DNA of 64,000 nucleotides from Bdellovibrionaceae bacterium UBA1609 (GCA_002321895.1 DCMZ01000010.1:62001-126000); one strand, 5' to 3'. Shown: positions 18,612 to 28,276, counted from the first letter of the stretch. Numbers and translations are program-made. Notes: generated by a model not told the origin, from the sequence alone.

Positions 18612-19391
18612 TTACTCTAGATAATTTTCTTTGCGAAACATGGTGCGAAGATCTTCATTAATTTTACGAACTCTAGCCTGTCGTTCTTTGATTTTCTTTA
18701 GCTTGTCTTTATGACTGGCAATCTTTCTTTCCGTAAAATCCTTATAGTATTCACTCATCGTTTGAGTCGCCTTTCTGGCAACAGGCTGAAATGTTCTTGC
18801 TACCGTGTAGAACTGGCTTTTCTCAATAGTCATTGTCTTAGAAAGCAATTCTATTGTGCTGGTATATGGAGCCGGCCTTGGAAAACTAAATTCAAACCAA
18901 CCATTCTCTCTAACCCTGGACACCTCAATTTCAAAACCCTCTTCAAGCTTAATTGCATGCTCAGCCTTTCCCGATTGAAAGGTTACAAATCCATCCAAAT
19001 TAACAACGCGGACTCCATACTGACTATTAATACTAACAAGGTAGAGTCCTGGAAAAACATTGATGTCTGAAAATTCAGTTTTAACTGTACTCTTCCTGCT
19101 CGCCTCTATTACAAATTCTCCAGATACCAGAGATACAAGACCTGATTTTTCAGCCAGAAGTACTGAGTCGGGAGCCAGATGTAACCTTAATCCCTGAACC
19201 TTTTCTAAGACAAACTTGCTTGAGGATTTAGTTTGGACGCTACAATCGCCTTTATCTATCTCTATACACTGAAAGGGAAATTCAATGACTGGGGAATCTG
19301 CAGCTACCAAAAGCTCACTATCTTCTGCAATCGCATTATTCCAAACCAAAACATATGCCAATAAAACCAAGTTAAATAATCTTCTAATCAT
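18612..19391 (-). CDS. FecR-like periplasmic protein
   Basis: A 259-residue exported protein: signal peptide to about residue 22, then a beta-rich region in which GEFVIEASRKSTVKTEFSDINVFPGLYLVSIN...GVRVVNLDGFVTFQSG follows the FecR-domain pattern (a strand pair, then 'V-x-V-x-x-G-x-V'). The C-terminal 70 residues are basic and helical (KDKLKKIKERQARVRKINEDLR), a likely coiled coil. FecR domains in this clade are usually not iron regulators but envelope proteins. Its start overlaps the TPR gene stop by 4 bases, so the two are coupled. Confidence 0.65.
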   Translation of the reverse strand: MIRRLFNLVLLAYVLVWNNAIAEDSELLVAADSPVIEFPFQCIEIDKGDCSVQTKSSSKFVLEKVQGLRLHLAPDSVLLAEKSGLVSLVSGEFVIEASRKSTVKTEFSDINVFPGLYLVSINSQYGVRVVNLDGFVTFQSGKAEHAIKLEEGFEIEVSRVRENGWFEFSFPRPAPYTSTIELLSKTMTIEKSQFYTVARTFQPVARKATQTMSEYYKDFTERKIASHKDKLKKIKERQARVRKINEDLRTMFRKENYLE

Positions 19392-20065
19392 ATGCTTGCC
19401 AATGACCTCTTTGCTTGTTGTACAACTTTTGGATGAGTAAAACTTTGTAGTACTGTTTTATAAATAATTTGAGCTTCGTCAGTCCTGTCCTGGGATTCGA
19501 GTATTTTTCCAAATCGAAGTAAGGCTAATCCTGTAAGATCATTTTCAGGAAAAACTAAAACCATTGATTCTATGGTTTCTATTGATTCATCCAACTGCCC
19601 CAGCTGAAATTGAGCTTCGGCCAGCAGGAATTGTGCTTCGACCACATGGACGGAGTAACTATGCCGGTCTATAAACCGCATCAGCAATGAGGCCGCCTTA
19701 TCATAGTCATTTTGATTAAATGCAGATTTTGCCTGAATAAACTCCGTCTCGCCAATGGCTGCATCAATATTATCACTCACTTTTCTTACAACACTGGAAA
19801 GAGTTCTCACTGGATAATTGGATTCACTAAAATCCTTTTGATCAACAATATCAGGAACTATAGATGCAACTTCTTGCTTAAATGCTCGTAATTGATATTC
19901 AGCGACTCTTTGTTTTAAATGACTTTGCTTTTCACGTAACTCTAAAATTTCCAACTTCTTTTGGACTAAATCATGGCCACTGAAATGGCTTTCAAAAGTT
20001 ATATATCCCTGATAGATCACCGTCGTTAAAAATAGGGAAAAAGTTAAAAACAAAGCATTATTCAT
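19388..20065 (-). CDS. Membrane-anchored TPR protein, CpoB/YbgF-like
   Basis: A 225-residue protein with an N-terminal signal anchor (residues 4-20), a short coiled coil (about 35-65) and a C-terminal array of about three TPR-type repeats (AKSAFNQNDYDKAASLLMRFIDRHS, AQFLLAEAQFQLGQLDESIETIESMV, ALLRFGKILESQDRTDEAQIIYKTVL). The coiled coil plus TPR plan is that of CpoB/YbgF of the Tol-Pal system, though no tol or pal gene is adjacent. It follows the GYF protein by 98 bases and overlaps the FecR-like gene by 4 bases. A scaffold role in the envelope is likely. Confidence 0.75.
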   Translation of the reverse strand: MNNALFLTFSLFLTTVIYQGYITFESHFSGHDLVQKKLEILELREKQSHLKQRVAEYQLRAFKQEVASIVPDIVDQKDFSESNYPVRTLSSVVRKVSDNIDAAIGETEFIQAKSAFNQNDYDKAASLLMRFIDRHSYSVHVVEAQFLLAEAQFQLGQLDESIETIESMVLVFPENDLTGLALLRFGKILESQDRTDEAQIIYKTVLQSFTHPKVVQQAKRSLASI

Positions 20066-20163
20066 GAATTACCTATCGGACATAAGGCTATGTTTTTAAT
20101 ATTATTTAGGATCTTAGGCAGCATTTCTCATTTTGAGATAAAAAACGTCTACGAATAAGACAC

Positions 20164-22452
20164 TTAAATTTTACTGTAAGACGCTTTTAGATCAGACAAC
20201 AGCTGGGGCACCTCTTTAGACAGAGATAATGACTTACTTTGCCTTGCCAGTTTTTGATTTCGATTCATCTCAAACTCCAATTTAGAATAGAAATCTCTGT
20301 ATGAACTCCATGCGTCCACAAAATAAACTCGATTAGGCCCATCGTTGGCAGCAACATTCATATCTTTTGTTTTGAGTGATCTAAGTGACTTTCTCCAAGT
20401 GGGATACCGGCTTCGCCAATTCGTCCTACTTGACGAAGAAGCCCGCATCTCAAGATATATTTTCTCTAAACCTCGCATAAAGGCAAATAATCTTCTTTTT
20501 TCACTCGTATATGCATAAGAGTTGCCTTTAATATTTTTTGCTAATTGTTTTCTGTAGGATCTATCCGATTTTCCTATAAAAATATTTTTTACAGTTTCTG
20601 TTTTCCCTGAATAGATACGAACTTTGAATTTCCCTGTAGGAAGAGAAAACCATTTTAGATCTAAAAGGTATTCGCCCGGTTTTTTAGTTGAAATCCATTT
20701 TTTAACGAAATAAGAGCGAGCTAGTTCATTTTCCCTGAGACCAGAAGTCACCTCTACCCCAAGCTTCACTTGCGATCCCGCATCGGTGCGAACATTCATC
20801 ACAACATTTCCAGACTTTTCTTTGCTGACAATGGCTTTTATAAAGGTGGCCTCACGTGTCAGGGCCTCGGCTTCTTGCCTAATTTGCTTTCTCTCTAACT
20901 CCAGCTCCAATTCACGTTTCTTTTTGGCAACCTCAGCTTCCAACTTCTGCTTATCTTTTAAAGCTTTGTTATCTGGAATAATACGTACTTCGGTTTCCTT
21001 TTTAGCTGTATTTAATTCGGTATTAGCATCGAAAAACTTCTTTTTAATCACAGCACCTAGTATAACTAAAGCCAAAATAAAAATTGCATAGCCCAAATAT
21101 TCTTGAATACGATATGAAGACCCATGGGGATGAGTGCTTGCATCCCTCTTCTTCTTCATAGCTTCCTTAAAAGAACTTAGTCCAGCAGCAGCATTCTCAC
21201 CAATATTGGATAAATTCTTTTTTAAAGCAAATTTCTTATCTTTAGTTTCAGACTCTATGCCAACAAGTTCTTCATCGATAACTCCGGTCTTGGTATCTGC
21301 CAAAGAGGCTTCTTCTTCAGGACTGAGTTTCACGCTATCTTTATCAACTTCTGAACTATTGTTATCAACCGCTTCATAGTCTAAGACCTGAGACAACTGG
21401 CTAAGTGTTGATTCAGGCATCGGCTGAACTACCGAAACATCATTATCGACTATATTACCTACAGTTTCTTCCACCTGCTCTAATAATGAAGGAGCTTTAA
21501 CATTTTCTTGCTCTTCTTCTGAAACCTCTTGAGCCTTCTCAACCTCAACCGACTCTTTAGTATCAGCCTCCATCAGATCTTTAATGACTACATTGGCTCT
21601 AGTAACTGAATCGTCACCTTCAAATCCACTTTTCTTATCCTCATCCTCCTTAGGGTCTTCCGACGTGAGCGAAGCCTCGGCATGGGTGGGAGGATTTGGT
21701 TTGGCCACAATGGGGAGTGGAGGCTTTTTAATTTTAACTACTGGAATCTCAGGTGCAGTAGCCTCCATATCAATATTGCGCTCAAGATCACTTTTCTCCA
21801 GCCCAACTTCTTCAACAACAGTTGTTTCATCATCAGCAAACGGAGATTCCTCTGAGGCATCTAATTTAAAGTTTATTTCAGTTTTCTCATTTGAAGGAGT
21901 ATCAATTACAAGAGGCTTGGCATCCGAAGGAATCTCCTCTTTCAAGACCTTCTCTCTAGGGGGCACCTGGATGACATCTTCTTCGTGCGCTTCTGGAACT
22001 GGTGGCTTCTTTTCATCAGGAGCCACCGAAGCCGTTTCAATAACACCCTCTACTCCACTGAACTGTTCAATTTCGGCAACTTTTTTCCAGGTTGGAGAAC
22101 CATCTTCCCAAATATGATCCTGATAGCTGATCTCTCCACTTTGTATTTTAGCTTTCACTTCTTGCTCATTAAAGGGACCTAACTGCTTTGTCTTGTTGAA
22201 ATCGTCAGGATCTGTCTTTAACACCACCCACAGAACACCCCGATCCAGACTTTTAGAATCCACCTCACCGTCACTGTATAACTTTAATAACTCAGGATGT
22301 TCACTTGCAGGAACCCATTTTAAATCACCCTCTTGAATCACTAAATCCTCAGGACCCAGCTGATTAGCCAAAATCAATCGTTCAATTTCTGCAAAAGAAA
22401 CTGGGCCTGTAGGACTACCACCTGAATGATAAAACCATGAACTATCAGCCAT
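20164..22452 (-). CDS. Inner-membrane protein with two GYF_2 domains
   Basis: A 762-residue protein. Two GYF_2-type domains lie at the N-terminus: about residues 4-55 (WFYHSGGSPTGPVSFAEIERLI ends its first half) and 75-130 (GPFNEQEVKAKIQSGEISYQDHIW). A long acidic, low-complexity linker follows (about 135-430). One membrane segment is at about 449-467 (YAIFILALVILGAVI). The C-terminal 290 residues begin with a coiled coil (KKKRELELELERKQIRQEAEAL) and form a probable periplasmic domain. I take ATG 22452 as start; it overlaps the ChaN-like gene stop by 8 bases. An in-frame GTG at 22461 is an alternative. The GYF-linker-membrane plan recalls the gliding-motility protein GltJ/AgmX, by architecture only. 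Confidence 0.8.
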   Translation of the reverse strand: MADSSWFYHSGGSPTGPVSFAEIERLILANQLGPEDLVIQEGDLKWVPASEHPELLKLYSDGEVDSKSLDRGVLWVVLKTDPDDFNKTKQLGPFNEQEVKAKIQSGEISYQDHIWEDGSPTWKKVAEIEQFSGVEGVIETASVAPDEKKPPVPEAHEEDVIQVPPREKVLKEEIPSDAKPLVIDTPSNEKTEINFKLDASEESPFADDETTVVEEVGLEKSDLERNIDMEATAPEIPVVKIKKPPLPIVAKPNPPTHAEASLTSEDPKEDEDKKSGFEGDDSVTRANVVIKDLMEADTKESVEVEKAQEVSEEEQENVKAPSLLEQVEETVGNIVDNDVSVVQPMPESTLSQLSQVLDYEAVDNNSSEVDKDSVKLSPEEEASLADTKTGVIDEELVGIESETKDKKFALKKNLSNIGENAAAGLSSFKEAMKKKRDASTHPHGSSYRIQEYLGYAIFILALVILGAVIKKKFFDANTELNTAKKETEVRIIPDNKALKDKQKLEAEVAKKKRELELELERKQIRQEAEALTREATFIKAIVSKEKSGNVVMNVRTDAGSQVKLGVEVTSGLRENELARSYFVKKWISTKKPGEYLLDLKWFSLPTGKFKVRIYSGKTETVKNIFIGKSDRSYRKQLAKNIKGNSYAYTSEKRRLFAFMRGLEKIYLEMRASSSSRTNWRSRYPTWRKSLRSLKTKDMNVAANDGPNRVYFVDAWSSYRDFYSKLEFEMNRNQKLARQSKSLSLSKEVPQLLSDLKASYSKI

Positions 22453-24085
22453 ATATAACACCGCCTAAAGTGTCGGGATGGACAATATCCTCCAACTGAC
22501 CTAAAACTTTAAAATAATGAGACTTAAAGTTTTTACTTCGGGTTTTGATCTTAAAAATATCCTGCAGGTCTGATTTACTAAAACGATTTCCTCTATAGGC
22601 AATGTAGAGTTTGTCTCCCAGCATCGAACCTAAAATTTCAGCCGCATCAATATAGGCTTCTTTCGACTTTGGAGTAAACTTACGATCACTATCTCTATGA
22701 CCACTTAACCATAATATTTCGCAAAGCCGTTGATCTAAGGCTAACAACAATGCTTCTCGTCCGCGCTCATTGGACTGTGTTACGGCCAACTGCGCTTTCA
22801 AATTGGCTAGGTTTTCAGCTTTACGTTTGTGGTTCACCAACTTACTCGCTAAAAATCCCAACGCCTCTACCCAAATTTTTTCCTGAAAGTTTTCTGGAAA
22901 TGTCCATAGCACAGATTTCCGACCACTCATCTTTGCCTGTAGGTACTCACCCGCAAGTTCAGCCATATGATTTACGCTACTTCTCGATAAATAGAACACT
23001 CCTGACTTAGGAAGCAGGAAACTTTTATCGTTTCGAATATGGTAAAGCGCCATTTTTCTTAAATTTCGGGGAATTTTCGGTGACAACTTATTCCATACTT
23101 CTGAATCATGAGAAGTAAACACATCTAGATCATCAAATTTCATTTTAGCCAAACCAAGATCACCACAGATGAATTGAAGCTGAGAGTGAAGGTAATCCGT
23201 GTAGTCCGTCTCCTCAAATTCGTCCTCATCCAATTCCATATCCATAGTTTGCTGCAAAAACATTAGATAACTTTGCCACTGCACCCAGGGAGGAGCCCCA
23301 AGCACGCACCATTTATTCTTTGGCCCACGCATAATATGAATTTGATTTTCCATTCCCTGCCTGGCCAATTGAAAATAAAGTTTTTCATTATTTTGATAGA
23401 GAATCAGAGATTCTTTTGCTAAATCCGCAGATAGCTTTTCAACACGTGCTGGAATATGCTTTAAACTAAGGTGCCACTCGCCAAAAATCACGTACAACAA
23501 AGTCTCTGGATTCTCCTTAGCAAATGAAACTATCAACTTGGCAGCAAAATTATCCTTTTCGACCAATCGGTAAGATCGTTTTGGATTGAGTGACTTGTTT
23601 ATTCCTTTGACATTAAAGCCCATTTTACGAGCTAAAGAAAAGAAGGGCTTGTAATGCTCCCATGGGAACCCCCAAAACTCATTCCATTGAACACGCTTCA
23701 AAAATGTCTTTTCTGTTATCTTGCCACTCAGAAACCGCTCTACTTCCAGGTCATGTTTTGGCTCTAAACATTCCATACACAGAGTGACTGATCTATTTTT
23801 AGGCAAAGTACGTAATATTCGAATATGTGTTCTCTGCGACTGAGCAAAGGCATGAAAGTCGGCCCCATAAATCAATCTCTTCGAGAGAATTTGGGCATGC
23901 ATCTCGCGCAAAGAGGAATGACGCCAGCGCCCCTGGAATTCCTTTTCATATTGATTCGCATAGGAATCTAGTGCCGAAGAATTAGGCCCCAGCAGCACCT
24001 GAACCTGGTCACGCACTTGTTGGAACAACAACTTCCTTGCCTTGATCCACTCCGGATTTGATATCAACCCATCCCCCAAAACCAT
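22445..24085 (-). CDS. ChaN-like (TIKI superfamily) protein
   Basis: A 546-residue protein without signal peptide. Residues 40-215 match the ChaN/DUF399 heme-binding family: an early 'GADFHAFAQSQRTHIRIL' (the family's GExH position), CMECLEPKHDLEVERFLSGKI, the WGFPWEHYKPFFSLARK stretch and a late IFGEWHLS. The histidines in these motifs would be the metal or heme ligands. The C-terminal 320 residues have no family I recognise. Known ChaN proteins are small outer-membrane lipoproteins; this one is cytosolic by sequence and twice as long. It is translationally coupled to the GYF protein. Alternative view: TIKI-like protease fold with changed activity. Confidence 0.75.
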   Translation of the reverse strand: MVLGDGLISNPEWIKARKLLFQQVRDQVQVLLGPNSSALDSYANQYEKEFQGRWRHSSLREMHAQILSKRLIYGADFHAFAQSQRTHIRILRTLPKNRSVTLCMECLEPKHDLEVERFLSGKITEKTFLKRVQWNEFWGFPWEHYKPFFSLARKMGFNVKGINKSLNPKRSYRLVEKDNFAAKLIVSFAKENPETLLYVIFGEWHLSLKHIPARVEKLSADLAKESLILYQNNEKLYFQLARQGMENQIHIMRGPKNKWCVLGAPPWVQWQSYLMFLQQTMDMELDEDEFEETDYTDYLHSQLQFICGDLGLAKMKFDDLDVFTSHDSEVWNKLSPKIPRNLRKMALYHIRNDKSFLLPKSGVFYLSRSSVNHMAELAGEYLQAKMSGRKSVLWTFPENFQEKIWVEALGFLASKLVNHKRKAENLANLKAQLAVTQSNERGREALLLALDQRLCEILWLSGHRDSDRKFTPKSKEAYIDAAEILGSMLGDKLYIAYRGNRFSKSDLQDIFKIKTRSKNFKSHYFKVLGQLEDIVHPDTLGGVIYG

Positions 24086-24208
24086 CTAACTTCATATTCT
24101 TGCACCCTTAAATTAAGATTTCAATGGCCCAAGCCCTCTAGTAAAAGAAAAAAAGGATGCAAAACTTCAGGCCCATTGATAATCTTTGATTCTGAGAAGG
24201 AGATAACT

Positions 24209-25390
24209 GTGAAATCTGCATTAAAATGGGCCATTCTGCTTTGTTTAGTTTCCATCGGTGTACATATGTACTCCACATACAATTATTATCCCGTAAAATT
24301 AGGAATAGCCCAGGGCGAAAGCTCCTGTAATATCAATGACACCTTTAGTTGCGACGCCGTCACTACGAGCTCCTATTCAGCGTTTTTAGGAGTCCCAATG
24401 TCTCTCTGGGGAGCACTCACTCACGGAGCCTTGCTACTCATCCTTCTTTCTGTTCAACTTGGCTTTACTGAAAACCGAGAGCGATGGATGCGCCTTGCGT
24501 TCGCCACCACAGGCTTTATCGCATTAACTTCTTTGGTCATGGCTGCCATTGCCTTTATTGCCATTGGAACTCTATGCCCGAATTGTATTGGGTCCTACGT
24601 GTTGTCTTTTTTACTATTTTTTGCTGTCTGGAAGAGCCTAGAAGAACCATTTTTTAGTCAGTTTAAATCAGACTTGAGTCAATTCGGCCAAGGCTACTGG
24701 AAAGATGTACTCCTAATTATTGGGCCGGTTCTGATTTCTGGTTTTCTCGTCAACCAAGGTGTCGTTGGACAGATGGTTCCTAAGAATTTTGACAAAATCG
24801 TAGAGAACTCAGTCCAAAGCTGGAAGGCCAATCCGGCATATACCTTTGACAAAGAGCCAGCGCTGACTAAGGGTAATTCTGAAGCTAAGATAGTTATCAC
24901 TGAATTTGCCGATTTTTTATGCCCTCACTGTAAAACCGCAGCCTCCACATTAAAACCATTTTTACTGGCAAACAAAAATCGAGTTAAGCTTAACTTCTAC
25001 TCTTTCCCACTAGATGGAACTTGTAATGATAGCATTGGCTCTGGAAGTGGCAAACGTTGTCGCCTTTCAGCTGCTGTGTTGTGCGCCAATGAACAAGGAA
25101 ATGGCTGGCCCATACATGATGATATTTTTGCGGCTCAGAGAGACCTGATGTCTATGTCAATCACAGCGGTGGATGACTTCCTTAAGGGACATGCTGAAAA
25201 CAAAGGAATAGATGTAGATGCGTTTATGGGCTGTTTAGACAAGCCTGAAACCATAGAAACCCTGAAGTCTCATGCTGCACTTGGGGCGAATGCAAATGTG
25301 AAGGGTACGCCTTCTATCTATATCAATGGGAAATATCTACCGGGCGGTCAGTTAACCCCTGTTTTAGACAAAGCCATTAACAGCCTTTGA
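24209..25390 (+). CDS. VKOR-thioredoxin fusion, disulfide-bond formation
   Basis: A 393-residue membrane protein that probably both oxidises quinone and passes disulfides to exported proteins, replacing DsbB plus DsbA. The N-terminal VKOR part has about four or five membrane segments (residues 5-190), the loop pair C-x7-C (SSCNINDTFSC) and the redox motif CPNC. The C-terminal periplasmic domain is DsbA-like with CPHC (FADFLCPHCKTA) and the cis-Pro region VKGTPSIYING. The GTG at 24209 follows AGAAGGAGA and is the best start; an upstream TTG at 24176 has no ribosome binding site. It is divergent from the ChaN-like gene. Confidence 0.9.
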   Translation: MKSALKWAILLCLVSIGVHMYSTYNYYPVKLGIAQGESSCNINDTFSCDAVTTSSYSAFLGVPMSLWGALTHGALLLILLSVQLGFTENRERWMRLAFATTGFIALTSLVMAAIAFIAIGTLCPNCIGSYVLSFLLFFAVWKSLEEPFFSQFKSDLSQFGQGYWKDVLLIIGPVLISGFLVNQGVVGQMVPKNFDKIVENSVQSWKANPAYTFDKEPALTKGNSEAKIVITEFADFLCPHCKTAASTLKPFLLANKNRVKLNFYSFPLDGTCNDSIGSGSGKRCRLSAAVLCANEQGNGWPIHDDIFAAQRDLMSMSITAVDDFLKGHAENKGIDVDAFMGCLDKPETIETLKSHAALGANANVKGTPSIYINGKYLPGGQLTPVLDKAINSL

Positions 25391-25396
25391 TGTCTG

Positions 25397-25984
25397 TTAA
25401 AAGTTATCGAAATCAAATAGCCAGTCGGTAAATTGCTTGGCAGAGTCACCAAGAACCTGATCATAGGATCCATAAATGGATTCTATGATATCTAGGGTGA
25501 AACCTAAAGCCAACACCACAGCAACTGCAATGGAAAGAGTTTTAACCACGTAAACCGTGGAACGAATGTCATCAATTTGAATTTCAGCATTGATAGCTTC
25601 AATTCGCTTGAGATAATGCTTTAACTCATCAAAGTGATCTAATACTTTTTCAAACATTTCCCTTTGTTTTGCCACTGGAAGACCGCTCAGACCAGGAAAC
25701 TCTCGCTTACTTTTTACAGCTAATATTAAATCTACACAGTGTTCAATGTACCTGCCGGCGCGAGTTCCAAATATAGGATAAGAGTCCTTCTTACTCTCTC
25801 CAAAAGCCTCAACGTCCCTGATAGCACCATCGTAATTACCATTAATCAAATTGGTTAAAACCATGTGTCTCAAAGTATCGGGCCCACCACCGGTTCCTCT
25901 AGCCGATAATCTTTGCTGAAACTGCTGAGAAAGGTTATTGGTTCTCTCATGGCTTAATAAATTGTAGTCTATTCCGGCACTCAT
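25397..25984 (-). CDS. Hypothetical protein with one C-terminal membrane segment
   Basis: A 195-residue protein. The first 140 residues are soluble and helical, with a conserved-looking block RHMVLTNLINGNYDGAIRDVEAFGESKKDSYPIFGTRAGRYIEHCVDLI that could be a TPR-like helix pair. A hydrophobic segment at about 147-165 (TLSIAVAVVLALGFTLDI) follows, then a short acidic tail. The topology suggests a tail-anchored protein with most of its mass in the cytosol. It converges with the VKOR gene with a 6-base gap. No family recognised. Confidence 0.7.
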   Translation of the reverse strand: MSAGIDYNLLSHERTNNLSQQFQQRLSARGTGGGPDTLRHMVLTNLINGNYDGAIRDVEAFGESKKDSYPIFGTRAGRYIEHCVDLILAVKSKREFPGLSGLPVAKQREMFEKVLDHFDELKHYLKRIEAINAEIQIDDIRSTVYVVKTLSIAVAVVLALGFTLDIIESIYGSYDQVLGDSAKQFTDWLFDFDNF

Positions 25985-26168
25985 ACCTGCTCTATCGGCA
26001 GACTTAAGGCTGGTTTTAACCTGTCCGTCGCGTCATTCAGTCTTTTTGACAAGCCATGTTCCTTTCTGAGACACTTTTAACAGGACCCTGGACCTATATA
26101 GAGGTTTTTAGTTTAAAAACGATCAGGTTTCAAAATTATGAGGACGCACTCCAGGGAAGGGAGAAGCT

Positions 26169-27488
26169 ATGGAAAAGGATGTTTTCCAACCAACAATCAC
26201 TACTATTGAAGGCTTTGTAGAGGGAAAAAGCGAAACCCCTGTACACACCCACGAAATACCACTCCCGAACCAACTCCCAGCACCGGTGGATACCAAACAA
26301 TGGCCCATTGAAGTTTTAAAGTCCTCAGCGATCAATTCCTTAATCAACCAGAATGAGGATTTACACTCCCGCCTTACTGTGCAAATACGTAAAAATGCGC
26401 TCACTGAAGAAAAGATGAATGCTCTTCATAAGCAGCTTGAGAACAAATCCTCTCAACTCGAAAACCTTAAAGATCAAATCATTGTCTACAGAAAAAAGGA
26501 TCAGGCTGTCACAGATCGCTATACAAAAGTGGACAGCGAGATTAAAGCGAAACAGGAAAAAATTGATTTCCTAGAGGTGAAGTATTCGGAATATTACAAT
26601 ACTACCAGCAGTAAACTTGAAGAACTTCAACATGAAGTGGTTACGCTATCTACGAAGAAGTCTCTACTAGCTCGACATAAAAGAAGACTACTAAAAATTG
26701 CTAAAAAATACAGAGTTGAAATAGACAAAAATATTTTGAAAGTGGAAGAGTACGAAAGCACCATCTCAACACTTCAGCAGCAACTCGGCGAGGCCGCTGA
26801 ACACATTCAATCCATGTCAAAAAACAACAAGTCCTTAGTTGATGAACTAGAAGGAAAGTACAATCAGTTAAAGTTGGATTCTTCAAATTCAATAGAAAAC
26901 CTTTCCAAACAAATCGACTCACTCAGCGAACAACTTTCAAGGCAAAATGAGGTCGAAGACTCAAACATCAACCTTAAAAATTCTATTATTACTCTTAAAA
27001 GACAGCTGGAAGCACAAGATATCGATGCTCAATCCAACTTAGAAAAAGTACAGAAGGAACTCGGAAGTTTTCGCATCGAAGCTAAAGAAAAGACAGTTCA
27101 GCTACATAAGCTTGAAGAGCAAAACTCAAATTTGATTCGAGCTAATGAAAAACTCGAAAATTTAGTCAAAGAATCAACAGAAGAGAATGAAAATATAAAA
27201 ATCCTATGGAAAGAGCATCAATCAGAAAATGAACGACTTCAGGAACAGAATTCCAGCCTCCAGAAGCTCAACCGGCAGCTGAGCTTAAAAATGAACGAAT
27301 ATCGTCAAGAGATGAAGAACTTAAAAGTACGACTGGAAGCCAAAACCATGTTTTCCGAAGGTAATGAAAAATACTCTGATATTGGCGATCAAAAGAAGCA
27401 AGAAGAACACAATAGAACCATTGAAAAGATAGACCACTTGTTAAAAGAAATACAAAGCGGTTTTACAAACAATAGTTCAACAAAATAG
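26169..27488 (+). CDS. Coiled-coil protein, unknown function
   Basis: A 439-residue cytosolic protein with a proline-rich, disordered first 45 residues and then near-continuous coiled coil to about residue 400 (LHKQLENKSSQLENLKDQIIVYRKK and many similar stretches). A short basic break near residue 165-180 (LLARHKRRLLKIAKKYR) may be a hinge or nucleic-acid contact. The ATG follows GGGAAGGGAG. It converges with the STAS gene with an 8-base gap. The composition differs from the 16836 coiled coil (leucine-rich rather than His/Arg-rich), so they are not close copies. Function unknown. Confidence 0.8.
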   Translation: MEKDVFQPTITTIEGFVEGKSETPVHTHEIPLPNQLPAPVDTKQWPIEVLKSSAINSLINQNEDLHSRLTVQIRKNALTEEKMNALHKQLENKSSQLENLKDQIIVYRKKDQAVTDRYTKVDSEIKAKQEKIDFLEVKYSEYYNTTSSKLEELQHEVVTLSTKKSLLARHKRRLLKIAKKYRVEIDKNILKVEEYESTISTLQQQLGEAAEHIQSMSKNNKSLVDELEGKYNQLKLDSSNSIENLSKQIDSLSEQLSRQNEVEDSNINLKNSIITLKRQLEAQDIDAQSNLEKVQKELGSFRIEAKEKTVQLHKLEEQNSNLIRANEKLENLVKESTEENENIKILWKEHQSENERLQEQNSSLQKLNRQLSLKMNEYRQEMKNLKVRLEAKTMFSEGNEKYSDIGDQKKQEEHNRTIEKIDHLLKEIQSGFTNNSSTK

Positions 27489-27496
27489 CTACTCCA

Positions 27497-28087
27497 CTAC
27501 TCCCTATTGATTGAGGGCGAGATTGCCGCTGGAGACTCTTCGCCGATAGATACGGCTTCTTCTTCCTCTGCCTGAAGTGTTCCAGAGCTGGGCACATGAA
27601 CACTAGGACTCATACCTAACACAGGACCACTGGTCGCTCCCCCTATAGGAGTCACCGACTGTGGAGCACTCTCAACATCATCCTGAAAAGCCGTTGAATA
27701 TCTATCCCCCGATGCTTCAAAAGAAGTGCTATCCAAGATATCTTGAGTAGGAGTTGCCTGCTGATAAAAACTCAATACTGCTAAATTTTCGGTCTCAAAA
27801 TTAATATAACTTTCTAAATTCGCGGAAAAAATCCTGTCAAATTCCGAGCTCACGGAAAACATTTTTACCGGCTGAGCACATTTTCTAAAATAACTATTTA
27901 ACGTATCTAAAAAAACAGAAATCCCGGTACTTCCTACAAACGATAGGTCTTGTAGGCCAAATATTATCTTTTTACCTACAAAACTATTTTCACAAATTGT
28001 TTGAAAATTTTCAGCTGAATCTAAATTCATTTTACCTGATAAATATACTATCGAAATATCATCAATCTTTTTCATTTGTGCACGCAT
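27497..28087 (-). CDS. STAS-domain protein, anti-sigma-antagonist type
   Basis: A 196-residue protein. Residues 5-95 form a STAS domain of the SpoIIAA kind (ISIVYLSGKMNLDSAENF, then IIFGLQDLSFVGSTGISVFLDTL). The usual phosphorylation site DSSG reads GSTG here, keeping a serine and a threonine, so phospho-switching is possible. The C-terminal 85 residues are low complexity (S, P, E, G) and probably disordered, ending in an acidic stretch. No kinase or phosphatase partner is adjacent. The start follows GAGGAG. It is divergent from the adenylate cyclase gene with 226 bases between them. Confidence 0.8.
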   Translation of the reverse strand: MRAQMKKIDDISIVYLSGKMNLDSAENFQTICENSFVGKKIIFGLQDLSFVGSTGISVFLDTLNSYFRKCAQPVKMFSVSSEFDRIFSANLESYINFETENLAVLSFYQQATPTQDILDSTSFEASGDRYSTAFQDDVESAPQSVTPIGGATSGPVLGMSPSVHVPSSGTLQAEEEEAVSIGEESPAAISPSINRE

Positions 28088-28246
28088 TGAATCTCCTCAT
28101 CGAACTCCTCTAAAGTGTACCAACGAATTTGCTCACAGCAGAAGAAGCGGATTCAAATCTAAACTTAAAGTGGGTTAAAATGGACAAAGAATGCGACTCC
28201 ACCGACACCAGGCCATACCTTCGTCAAGCTCTATGGAAAAGGCTAA

Positions 28247-28276
28247 CTGACATTTCAGGACCTCATTAGTTAAAAT
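28247..28276 (+). promoter_or_regulatory. Candidate promoter of the adenylate cyclase gene
   Basis: CTGACA (28247-28252) and TAAAAT (28271-28276) with an 18-base spacer, each one mismatch from consensus. Transcription would start near 28283, about 30 bases before the ATG at 28314. Confidence 0.5.
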
